From Phycisphaerae bacterium (GTDB taxonomy: Bacteria; Planctomycetota; Phycisphaerae; Phycisphaerales; SM1A02), in the NCBI GenBank assembly GCA_018665385.1, contig JABJDN010000042.1:1-13601 (forward strand): a DNA stretch of 13,601 nt, written 5' to 3'. Below are positions 7,836-13,601 of this stretch, one piece after another. Numbering within the stretch: position 1 is the stretch's first letter; every line of letters starts with the position of its first letter. Both the position numbers and the translations under genes were made by a program. The notes beneath the pieces were generated by a model. It made no database searches. It was not told the DNA's origin and saw only the letters and a list, made by a program, of their open reading frames with translations.

Positions 7836-8894
7836 TTACGGAAGGATAAACATCGCATCTCCGAAACTATAGAAGCGATAATCTGAAGCAATTGCATGAG
7901 CATACGCTAACTGAAGGCGCTCAATGCCAATTTTTGCTGCAACCAAGGTAAGCAAAGTAGATTTAGGCAAGTGAAAATTGGTCAAAAGACCATCCACAAG
8001 TGTAAATGAATACGGCGGCGAAATCATCAAATTCGTCGAGCCCGACAAGCCACCTTCACTTGGCCACGAATCCATTGGAGGCAACGATTCGAGTGTTCGA
8101 ACGGTTGTTGTGCCTACAGCGACAATGGCGCGGCCCTCCCGTTTTGCCTGTTTGATCGCCTGCAATGATATCTGGCTCACAGACCACTTCTCCCAGTGCA
8201 TAACGTGCTCATCGATTGTCTCTGTTTCGATTCCCTTAAACGTGCCTGCGCCCACATGGAGAGTGACGGGAACTTGCTGTATCCCCTTCTTTTGCAAATC
8301 GGATAACAACGCATCATCAAAATGCAAGCCAGCAGTAGGAGCTGCAACCGATTCGTTCTGCCCAAGGTCTGCATAAACAGTTTGGTATTGGTCGCGGTCG
8401 GTCTCTTCTGAAACAATAGTTTCGCCGCGGGCGCGAACTATGTACGGCGGAATGGGGGTTGTTCCAAATTTTATTAAAATTTCTCTTGCCGATAACGAAG
8501 AAGAACAACGGCATATCCAATTCGCTCCATTTCTTTCGAGCAATTCCAACTCGACGTCGCCAAGGAGAAGTTGAATTCCAGCTCGAAGTTTCCCATTACT
8601 TTTGAGCATTACATTCCAGCCATCTGAAATTTCTTCTAAAAACAGTCCTTCTACTTTACCACCCGTTTCTTTTCGCGTAGTCATAAAACGAGCGGGCAAT
8701 ACAGATGTTTCATTAACAACTAACAACGCATCGCTTGGTAAAAAATCGGGCAAATCAAAAACTTGCTTATCCTCGAAGCCATCTTGCTGTACCACAAGTA
8801 ATTTTGCAGAATTCCGTGGATTTGCAGGTCTTGTTGCAATTCGTCCTTCTGGCAATTCGTACTCTAAATCTTGTACTGTTAACGATTGCTTCAC
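7836..8894 (-). CDS. queA: S-adenosylmethionine:tRNA ribosyltransferase-isomerase
   Basis: QueA transfers and isomerises the ribosyl part of S-adenosylmethionine onto 7-aminomethyl-7-deazaguanine in the anticodon loop of tRNAs, forming epoxyqueuosine. The 352-residue length fits the family. Visible motifs include NETSVLPARF near the N-terminus, PPYI, RDQYQTVYA, AAPTAGLHF, VGAGTF, NFHLPKSTLL and the C-terminal YRFYSFGDAM. The start is a GTG whose last two bases lie in the TGA stop of the upstream HEXXH gene (GTGA overlap), so translation is probably coupled. No other queuosine gene (queC, queD, queE, queF, tgt) is in this window. Pairing with murE rather than tgt appears to be operon packing rather than a pathway link, which is an inference. 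Confidence 0.97.
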   Translation of the reverse strand: MKQSLTVQDLEYELPEGRIATRPANPRNSAKLLVVQQDGFEDKQVFDLPDFLPSDALLVVNETSVLPARFMTTRKETGGKVEGLFLEEISDGWNVMLKSNGKLRAGIQLLLGDVELELLERNGANWICRCSSSLSAREILIKFGTTPIPPYIVRARGETIVSEETDRDQYQTVYADLGQNESVAAPTAGLHFDDALLSDLQKKGIQQVPVTLHVGAGTFKGIETETIDEHVMHWEKWSVSQISLQAIKQAKREGRAIVAVGTTTVRTLESLPPMDSWPSEGGLSGSTNLMISPPYSFTLVDGLLTNFHLPKSTLLTLVAAKIGIERLQLAYAHAIASDYRFYSFGDAMFILP

Positions 8895-9427
8895 GAAGCC
8901 CGCTTCAAATGCGAGGGAATACCCGCAAGGTATTGTTCAAGCTCAGCAGGAACTGTTTTCAATCCCCTGCGTAATGCTTTTGCCAACGCGTACCGAAGTG
9001 AATTATCTCTTCGTTTCAGAACATTATCTGTTACTCGTATGTCGTTGGCTATCATTGCATTGATTGACCATTCCCACGCTTTATATTCTTCAAGGCAACG
9101 CGGTTTGTATGTATGGAATCCGATTGCATGGTGACCGACTTCATGTAAAAATATCGCGCAACTCATTGGCCCCTTCGGATAGGGAGATTCCAGCAATCGA
9201 GTAACGTTGCCTTTTTTATCTTTGAGCTCCCAAGCGCAACCGCTCATCGAACTTCGCCATTTTCGTATTCGAAAACCGTAAGAATCTTTCATCGTTTCTA
9301 CAAGCGCATCGTATTTTACTTGAATCGGGCGAGGCTTAGTATTTGTTGGCACTCTCCTTTTTTTGGGTTTCGGCTCGGGATGCCTAAGCACATCCCACAA
9401 TGTCAATGCAATCGCTTTCATATTCAT
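8891..9427 (-). CDS. Small putative zinc-dependent metalloprotein (HEXXH), function unknown
   Basis: I do not recognise a named family. The 178-residue protein has a basic, proline-rich N-terminal stretch (about residues 15-36, including KPKKRR). A short mixed region follows (YGFRIRKWRSSMSGCAWELKD). Then comes FLHEVGHHAIGFH at about 93-105, containing a full HEXXH zinc motif (His95, Glu96, His99). Glutamates at 113-114 and 119 lie in the following helix (LEEYKAWEWSI) and could provide a third ligand, as in ImmA/IrrE-like gluzincins. There is no signal peptide or membrane segment. The ATG at 9427 overlaps the fmt stop as ATGA and is preceded by a strong GAGG seven bases away, so longer upstream starts are unnecessary. 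The gene end overlaps queA as GTGA. It may be a peptidase or a regulatory protein; activity is unproven. Confidence 0.75.
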   Translation of the reverse strand: MNMKAIALTLWDVLRHPEPKPKKRRVPTNTKPRPIQVKYDALVETMKDSYGFRIRKWRSSMSGCAWELKDKKGNVTRLLESPYPKGPMSCAIFLHEVGHHAIGFHTYKPRCLEEYKAWEWSINAMIANDIRVTDNVLKRRDNSLRYALAKALRRGLKTVPAELEQYLAGIPSHLKRAS

Positions 9428-10323
9428 GCTGGCACCTCGCATAGGTCGCCCGTTTGGATTGCACGCCCATTGCAAAAATCTTTCCAAGACATTGCCCTGC
9501 TGCCAGCTGGTTTAAGCTCTTGCACTTCAATGCTCCCAAAACCAACTGCAATTGTTCCGTCTTCAAGCACAGTACCAATGTCTCCTGTACCGTCTTTGGG
9601 AATTGCTCTGTGTATTTTGCAATCAACTCCAGCGATAGTCAGATGACAGCCTGGCCACGGAGAGTACCCTCGAATTGCATTTGCCACCTGCACTGCACTT
9701 TTCGACAAATCAAGGATAGCGTCTTTACGCGACATTTTTGGTGCGTACGTGACCAACGTTTCATTCTGTTCTTCTCCAGAAAAATCGCCATCGAGGACCT
9801 CCATCACAATATCTGGTCCGAGCAATGATAAGCGATCATGCAGTTCTCCAGCCGTTTCAGTAGGCGAGATAGTTGTTGCAACTTTTCCAAGAACAATGCC
9901 AGCGTCCATCTTTTGCGCAAGTGTAATCACACTAACACCAGCTACAACATCGCCATGCAAAATTGCTGCGTTAATTGGAGCTGCTCCACGCCAGCGAGGC
10001 AAGAGCGAAGCGTGCAAATTTATAGTTGGCCTGTTTCCAATAAATTCTTCTGATAATTTTTGACCAAACGCAATGACAACAACCGCATCTGGGTTCAATG
10101 CATTCATTTGTTCTAGAAATGCAGGCATGTTCACATTAGTTGTTTTGAACAACGCTACTTGTTGCGCTGAAGCCCATTCGCCTATAGCCGTTTGTTTTGG
10201 AGACCTCTTACGTCCAGCGGGTTTATCTGGCGACGTAACGACACCTACAAGTTCATGCTCTTGTGCAATGCGTTCGAGGGTTGCTAGGCCAAATTCTCCT
10301 GAGCCAAGGAAAAGAATACGCAT
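9424..10323 (-). CDS. fmt: Methionyl-tRNA formyltransferase
   Basis: Fmt formylates initiator Met-tRNA with 10-formyltetrahydrofolate, producing the fMet start residue later removed by the deformylase encoded just upstream. The N-terminal Rossmann-like domain begins MRILFLGSGEFGLATL and includes SPDKPAGR at about 31-38. The catalytic segment INLHASLLPRWRGAAPI (about 101-117) contains the essential Asn102 and His104, and GVSVITLAQKMDAG supplies the third catalytic residue, Asp140. A C-terminal tRNA-binding domain follows (IRGYSPWPGC and beyond). The 299-residue length is slightly short of E. coli Fmt (about 315). Its ATG is three bases after the def stop, without an obvious Shine-Dalgarno sequence, which fits coupling. 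Its stop overlaps the next gene as ATGA. Confidence 0.97.
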   Translation of the reverse strand: MRILFLGSGEFGLATLERIAQEHELVGVVTSPDKPAGRKRSPKQTAIGEWASAQQVALFKTTNVNMPAFLEQMNALNPDAVVVIAFGQKLSEEFIGNRPTINLHASLLPRWRGAAPINAAILHGDVVAGVSVITLAQKMDAGIVLGKVATTISPTETAGELHDRLSLLGPDIVMEVLDGDFSGEEQNETLVTYAPKMSRKDAILDLSKSAVQVANAIRGYSPWPGCHLTIAGVDCKIHRAIPKDGTGDIGTVLEDGTIAVGFGSIEVQELKPAGSRAMSWKDFCNGRAIQTGDLCEVPA

Positions 10324-10326
10324 CGT

Positions 10327-10842
10327 TTATATTGCTCGTTCTAAATATTTAATCTGTCTTCTGTTCACAATGCGGTCCATAGCATTCATTTTGTCAAGAA
10401 TAAGGATGCCGTCAAGATGGTCGTTTTCATGCTGCCAGATTCGAGCAATAAACTGATCACTTTCCATTTCAATCGGTTTGCCAGTAGCATCCCAGCCTGA
10501 AATACGAATACCAATCGGCCGCTTTATATCGCATCTGATATCTGGAATGCTTAAGCATCCTTCTTCCTCTGCTTCAATCTCATCGCAAATTATATGCAAC
10601 GTTGGATTGAGCCAAACAACTCCATTGTCTTCATTTTCGGGATCGCGAGTGACAAACAGCCTCCATGGCAATCCCACTTGTGGCGCTGCAAGGCCTACAC
10701 CCTCGTGCTCGAACATCATTTCAATCATCCGCGTTGCGACTTTATGCACATTTTGGTCAGTCACATCAACTTCAATTGCCTTCTCCCGAAGAATCTGGTC
10801 TGGGTAATAGGTAAGCGATATAGAAATCGGGTCGACTGACAT
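10327..10842 (-). CDS. def: Peptide deformylase
   Basis: Def removes the N-formyl group from nascent proteins as they leave the ribosome. All three metal-site motifs are intact: GVGLAAPQVG (48-57), EGCLSIP (94-100, metal ligand Cys96) and QHENDHLDG (137-145, ligands His138 and His142, catalytic Glu139). The 171-residue length is typical of bacterial deformylases. It is the first gene of the minus-strand operon and sits directly before fmt, a very common pairing because the two enzymes act in sequence. The ATG at 10842-10840 is the start used here. A GAGG lies twelve bases upstream, rather far for a good ribosome binding site, and a TAGAAT -10-like box ends six bases before the ATG. Confidence 0.97.
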   Translation of the reverse strand: MSVDPISISLTYYPDQILREKAIEVDVTDQNVHKVATRMIEMMFEHEGVGLAAPQVGLPWRLFVTRDPENEDNGVVWLNPTLHIICDEIEAEEEGCLSIPDIRCDIKRPIGIRISGWDATGKPIEMESDQFIARIWQHENDHLDGILILDKMNAMDRIVNRRQIKYLERAI

Positions 10843-10909
10843 GGGAGCATTCTACCTCAAGGGCATTGACCCGATGTACAATACTGCGTATCCTTTGGGA
10901 CCGAAATTC
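10843..10909. promoter_or_regulatory. Divergent intergenic region between def operon and TPR gene
   Basis: This 67-base gap must hold promoters for both directions if the TPR gene starts at 10910. On the minus strand, TAGAAT (10854-10849) ends six bases before the def ATG. On the plus strand, TACAAT (10877-10882) lies 27 bases before the TPR ATG. Neither has a convincing -35 box at the usual distance. Both are calls by eye. Confidence 0.3.
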
Positions 10910-12361
10910 ATGGCATTATTTGGAAAAAAATCCGACTCCGCTGAGGCATTTGTCCCAGAACCAGAAAAAGCCAACGTATGGTTTGATCGAGCTCGTCAAA
11001 TGGCAGACAGCCATAACTTCGAATCTGCCTTCAACTTTTTCGCAAGTGGCTTTAAACTTGACCCACGAGATATTGAAGTACATCAAGAAGTCATTGCAAT
11101 AGCATCCACGTATTACAACAAAGGCGGCGAGCCAGTAGCCAATAAGCAGATAAAACAAATTGATGGCCCTAGCGATATTGATAAGTTTGTTACTGCCCTG
11201 TTTGTCTGGTGGCACGACATTACAAATCCTAAATTTGGCATAAAAGCAATTGAAACAGCCGTGAAGGCCAACCAAAATAAATTTGGTGCGAAAATGGCTG
11301 ATACTATTTTGGGCCTTTCACAGAGAACGGGCAAAGAACTTACGCATAAAGAACTAAAGAACTTGATGGAGTTATTTAAGTCGACAGATGCCTGGGACCA
11401 AGCAATCAAAGTGGGACAAGCAGCACTTCGAATGAAACCAGACGACTCTGTTCTTGAACGTGACCTTAACGAGCTCGCTGCAGAACGTGCAATGACCGAA
11501 GGTGGCTACGAGAACATGGGCGAAGAAGGTGGCTTCCGTGGAATGGTCAAAGACCTTGACAAACAACGCGAACTTGAAGAAGACGAATCACTCGCTGGCT
11601 CTGCAGGTAGCGAAGAGAGAGTCCTTGCACGTGCAAAGAAAGAGTTTGACGAGAATCCATCTTCGGCAGATGCCATTACTACCTATGTCAAAGTATTAAA
11701 AAAACAAAAGTCGCCCGAAAATATAAAAATGGCGTTCCAAGTTTTGATGCATGGGTATAAAGCGACGCAACAGTATCGTTTTAGAATGGAAGCTGCTGAC
11801 ATCAAAATATCGATCGGCTTAAAGCAAATTGAAACGCTTACTGAACAACTAGCAAAAGAACCTAGCGACGAACTTACTGAGCAACTTGCGACTAAAGAAT
11901 CGGAAATGCTTGCATTCCGAAAAAAAGAATACCAAGAGCGTGCTGAGAAATATCCAACTGATAGAAAAATTCGATTTCAACTTGGCGAGCTTGCTGTACA
12001 AGAAGGTGACATCAACCTTGCCATGGAATGTTTTCAAAAAGCCAAAGACGAACCAAGGCTTCGCGTCCGTGCTGGTCAAGAATTGGGACGTTGCTTTATG
12101 TGCGAAGGCTGGTTTGCAGAAGCTGCGGGTGAGTTTAAAGAGTCAATCAAGGCACTTGCTGGAACTGATAACGACACCGAATTATCACTTCGGTACGACC
12201 TTATGAAATCACTGTCAGAAAAAGCCGACAAAGAGCAAAACATCGATTTGGCAAAGGAAGCAATGGATATTTGCTCAGGTATTGCTCGTAAAGATATTTC
12301 GTATCGTGATATTCGTGACTGGCGAAGAAAACTTGACGAACTCGTCAAAAATCTCGATTAA
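10910..12361 (+). CDS. Cytoplasmic tetratricopeptide-repeat protein, function unknown
   Basis: The 483-residue protein is acidic, helical and rich in Lys and Glu, with no signal peptide or membrane segment, so it is probably a cytoplasmic scaffold. TPR-like helical pairs appear at about residues 20-55 (WFDRARQMADSHNFESAFNF), 145-180 (AWDQAIKVGQAALRMKPDD), 235-260 (KEFDENPSSADAITTYVKVL) and 365-440 (FQLGELAVQEGDINLAMECF). A charged coiled-coil-like segment at about 305-345 contains a short duplication. The start chosen is the ATG at 10910, giving MALFGKKSDSAEAF. An in-frame ATG at 10841 would add 23 residues, overlap the def start codon on the other strand and leave no promoter space. The sequence resembles TPR proteins I recall from Phycisphaerae, but I cannot give a name or role. 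It is divergent from def and convergent with kdsB. Confidence 0.85.
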   Translation: MALFGKKSDSAEAFVPEPEKANVWFDRARQMADSHNFESAFNFFASGFKLDPRDIEVHQEVIAIASTYYNKGGEPVANKQIKQIDGPSDIDKFVTALFVWWHDITNPKFGIKAIETAVKANQNKFGAKMADTILGLSQRTGKELTHKELKNLMELFKSTDAWDQAIKVGQAALRMKPDDSVLERDLNELAAERAMTEGGYENMGEEGGFRGMVKDLDKQRELEEDESLAGSAGSEERVLARAKKEFDENPSSADAITTYVKVLKKQKSPENIKMAFQVLMHGYKATQQYRFRMEAADIKISIGLKQIETLTEQLAKEPSDELTEQLATKESEMLAFRKKEYQERAEKYPTDRKIRFQLGELAVQEGDINLAMECFQKAKDEPRLRVRAGQELGRCFMCEGWFAEAAGEFKESIKALAGTDNDTELSLRYDLMKSLSEKADKEQNIDLAKEAMDICSGIARKDISYRDIRDWRRKLDELVKNLD

Positions 12362-12363
12362 GC

Positions 12364-13071
12364 TCATGAGTGGGCGTCTAAGCCCACCCGTTGTACAAAC
12401 TCATTGTATTGCTCTTTCGTATCAATCCCACCAGGCTGGGGTTTAACGTGCGCCACTGCTATGGAATACCCATTATCAATAGCGCGCATTTGTTCTAAAC
12501 GACGAGAAATTTCATTCTGCGTTGGTTGCATTTCAACGTACGTCTGAAGAAACTCTGGTTTGTAGACATACAAACCAATATGTCGCATCGCTCCCGTTTC
12601 ATGTTGCCTGAAAAAATCCAATGCTTTGTTATTGTCAACCATCGCCTTTACAACATGCTCATTATCGAATTCTTCTTGTTGCAGAGTACAACACGCTGTT
12701 CCCATTGAGGCCTCTCCAAGGGCCGCAACAGTTGCGTCAATAACAACGGGATCTAGTTCCGGTTCATCCCCCTGCATATTCACAACAATGTCGCAATCCA
12801 ATTCACGTACTGCTTCGGCGATTCTGCTTGTGCCGTTTGGGTGCTCGCCAGTCATAATGATTTTCGCTCCAAATGCTGTGCATTTCGAGGCAATTTCCTC
12901 TGAATCGGTAGCAATAAAGACATCCGACACGGTCGTTGCAGCATTCGCATTTTCCCAAGCATATTGAATCAGGGGCTTCCCAGTTTCTTCAGCAATCATC
13001 TTTGCTGGAAACCGAGACGAATCTATTCTCGCTGGAATTATTGCTAGTACCTTCTTTGGCATACCCTCCAT
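12364..13071 (-). CDS. kdsB: 3-deoxy-manno-octulosonate cytidylyltransferase (CMP-Kdo synthetase) or close variant
   Basis: KdsB activates Kdo with CTP to CMP-Kdo in the cytoplasm, supplying the first sugar of the lipopolysaccharide core. The N-terminal nucleotide site reads IIPARIDSSRFPAK (11-24), with the conserved Arg and Lys. Further matches are ATDSEEIA, MTGEHPNGTSRIAEAV, the CTP/Mg motif VNMQGDEPELD (97-107), RHIGLYVYKPEFL, and GGIDTKEQYNEF near the C-terminus, whose Asp is the second metal ligand. At 235 residues it is slightly short. The segment normally carrying SRxxIPxxRD between the DxxxxALxF stretch and RHxGxY is missing (about residues 150-163), so a modified substrate is possible. 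Starts at 13071 and 13062 are both plausible; the second gives MPKKVLAIIPAR but has GGAGGG only one base away. It is convergent with the TPR gene and divergent from pyrG. Confidence 0.85.
   Translation of the reverse strand: MEGMPKKVLAIIPARIDSSRFPAKMIAEETGKPLIQYAWENANAATTVSDVFIATDSEEIASKCTAFGAKIIMTGEHPNGTSRIAEAVRELDCDIVVNMQGDEPELDPVVIDATVAALGEASMGTACCTLQQEEFDNEHVVKAMVDNNKALDFFRQHETGAMRHIGLYVYKPEFLQTYVEMQPTQNEISRRLEQMRAIDNGYSIAVAHVKPQPGGIDTKEQYNEFVQRVGLDAHS
12370..12387 (+). terminator. GC-rich hairpin just after the TPR gene stop
   Basis: GTGGGC (12370-12375) and GCCCAC (12382-12387) form a perfect six-base GC-rich stem with a six-base loop, starting eight bases after the TPR stop. It lies inside the last codons of convergent kdsB, and no T run follows, so it is not a canonical intrinsic terminator. 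It may block read-through or shield the 3' end. An eight-base palindrome, CTCATGAG, sits just before it. Confidence 0.25.
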
Positions 13072-13082
13072 TTTACAATGCG

Positions 13083-13123
13083 ACTGTCACGCCTGCATTA
13101 CTACCAGAGACGCAACAGTCACG
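13083..13123. repeat. Near-identical direct repeat in the kdsB-pyrG intergenic region
   Basis: ACTGTCACG (13083-13091) and ACAGTCACG (13115-13123) match at eight of nine positions and start 32 bases apart, close to three helical turns. They lie in the shared upstream region of two divergent genes and could be a regulator's paired half-sites. This may be chance. Confidence 0.3.
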
Positions 13124-13140
13124 TAAAAGTTCACTTTTAC
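13123..13140 (+). promoter_or_regulatory. Perfect inverted repeat upstream of pyrG
   Basis: GTAAAAG (13123-13129) and CTTTTAC (13134-13140) form a perfect seven-base stem around a TTCA loop, 20 bases before the first pyrG ATG. It could be an operator, or a leader hairpin if transcription starts upstream of it. No function can be assigned from sequence alone. Confidence 0.4.
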
Positions 13141-13142
13141 TC

Positions 13143-13170
13143 TTGAATTGAGGATACGACATGCTACAAT
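13143..13170 (+). promoter_or_regulatory. Possible pyrG promoter overlapping its 5' end
   Basis: TTGAAT (13143-13148) and TACAAT (13165-13170) are separated by 16 bases and match the -35 and -10 consensus at four and five of six positions. Transcription from here would begin at about the second in-frame ATG (13176), giving a leaderless message. The competing view is that TACAAT is coding sequence, because the ATG at 13161 has its own good GAGG ribosome binding site (13149-13152). Confidence 0.35.
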
Positions 13171-13601
13171 CTGGAATGCCCACCCAAGATACAAATGAAA
13201 CATTTCTGAGCCAATTCAGCAAGTCCGGCGAATCCACTGAATTCTATTCCCCCATCCCAGAAGGCTATAAGCCGGGCTATACGCGATTTGTCGTGGTGCT
13301 TGGCACTGTCATGTCTGGGCTTGGAAAAGGAATTTTCAGTTCTTCACTTGCAAAACTCCTTCAAGACAAGGGGCTAGTAGTTACTCCTGTGAAGCTTGAG
13401 GGGTACTTGAACATCGATTCAGGCACCCTCAACCCTTTCCGTCATGGCGAAGTCTTCGTTCTTGACGATGGCACAGAAACCGACATGGACCTTGGAACAT
13501 ACGAACGGATCCTAGACCTGAACCTTTCGCGGTCTAATTTCACAACAGCAGGGCAAATTTATACTGAAATTCTTACTCGCGAGCGTGCCGGTGGGTATCT
13601 A
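13161..13601 (+). CDS. pyrG: CTP synthase, divergent and N-terminally extended (3' partial)
   Basis: PyrG converts UTP to CTP using ATP and ammonia from glutamine; only the first 147 residues, part of the amidoligase domain, are in the window. GTVMSGLGKG (48-57) corresponds to the ATP loop with its conserved Lys56. Then come VKLEGYLNIDSGTLNP (77-92), RHGEVFVLDDGTETDMDLG (94-112) with the Mg-binding Asp110, and YERIL, FTTAGQIYTEIL and RERAGGYL. These line up one-for-one with E. coli PyrG but with clear changes: KLDPYINVDPGTMSP becomes KLEGYLNIDSGTLNP, and VVSSLGKG becomes VMSGLGKG. About 40 residues precede the core, against about three in E. coli. The start at 13161 is supported by GAGG seven bases upstream; an in-frame ATG at 13176 is an alternative. 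It is divergent from kdsB, an enzyme that uses CTP. Confidence 0.9.
   Translation, partial: MLQSGMPTQDTNETFLSQFSKSGESTEFYSPIPEGYKPGYTRFVVVLGTVMSGLGKGIFSSSLAKLLQDKGLVVTPVKLEGYLNIDSGTLNPFRHGEVFVLDDGTETDMDLGTYERILDLNLSRSNFTTAGQIYTEILTRERAGGYL

Noticed and set aside
8602..9063. A 153-residue plus-strand open frame
   Set aside because: It is antisense to queA and the HEXXH gene and has no recognisable motif.
9428..9487. A 20-residue N-terminal extension of the HEXXH protein
   Set aside because: It would read back into fmt, whereas ATG 9427 has an ATGA overlap and a well-spaced GAGG.
10841..10909. A 23-residue N-terminal extension of the TPR protein from ATG 10841
   Set aside because: It would overlap the def start codon on the opposite strand and leave no room for promoters; ATG 10910 gives a more natural N-terminus.
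1..13601. Mobile element, CRISPR array, tRNA, rRNA or phage defence system
   Set aside because: No transposase, integrase, terminal inverted repeats, regularly spaced repeats, tRNA arm patterns or nuclease/helicase defence genes were seen on either strand.

Overview
The window is a compact chromosomal segment with core housekeeping genes on both strands and almost no non-coding DNA. The longest gene-free gap is 89 bases. It points to a diderm (Gram-negative-type) bacterium. MurE carries the DNPR signature of meso-diaminopimelate ligases, and a KdsB-type CMP-Kdo synthetase implies lipopolysaccharide. The MraY loop sequence, the def-fmt-queA-mur gene order and the acidic TPR protein resemble what I remember of Planctomycetota, perhaps a moderate-GC marine Phycisphaerae-like lineage. 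That placement is an inference from memory and was not tested by a search.

Left part, plus strand: a phosphotransferase with a kinase-like fold, cut by the window edge (1-801), is followed by a PAPS-type sulfotransferase (831-1790). After a recognisable promoter comes a coupled pair: a single-pass membrane TPR protein resembling YfgM (1853-2605) and an RluA/RluD-type pseudouridine synthase (2608-3771).

Centre, minus strand: seven tightly packed genes read leftward from 10842 to 3795 in the order def, fmt, small HEXXH protein, queA, murE, murF, mraY. Junctions are ATGA, GTGA or TAATG overlaps or gaps of 19 bases or less, so this looks like one operon. It joins N-terminal formylation and deformylation of proteins, a queuosine tRNA modification step, and three consecutive steps of peptidoglycan precursor synthesis (addition of DAP, addition of D-Ala-D-Ala, transfer to the lipid carrier). 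The dcw-like run stops after mraY, where a convergent gene begins.

Right part: a cytoplasmic TPR-rich protein (10910-12361, plus) is divergent from def and convergent with kdsB (12364-13071, minus). kdsB is divergent from a 5'-partial pyrG (from 13161, plus, running off the window). PyrG makes CTP and KdsB consumes it, so the pair is metabolically linked.

I found no mobile element, CRISPR array, tRNA or rRNA, and no clear novel multi-gene system. The points most worth a second look are the small putative zinc-metalloprotein inside the def-fmt-queA operon, the divergent N-terminally extended CTP synthase, the shortened KdsB active-site region, and the cut-off dcw run.
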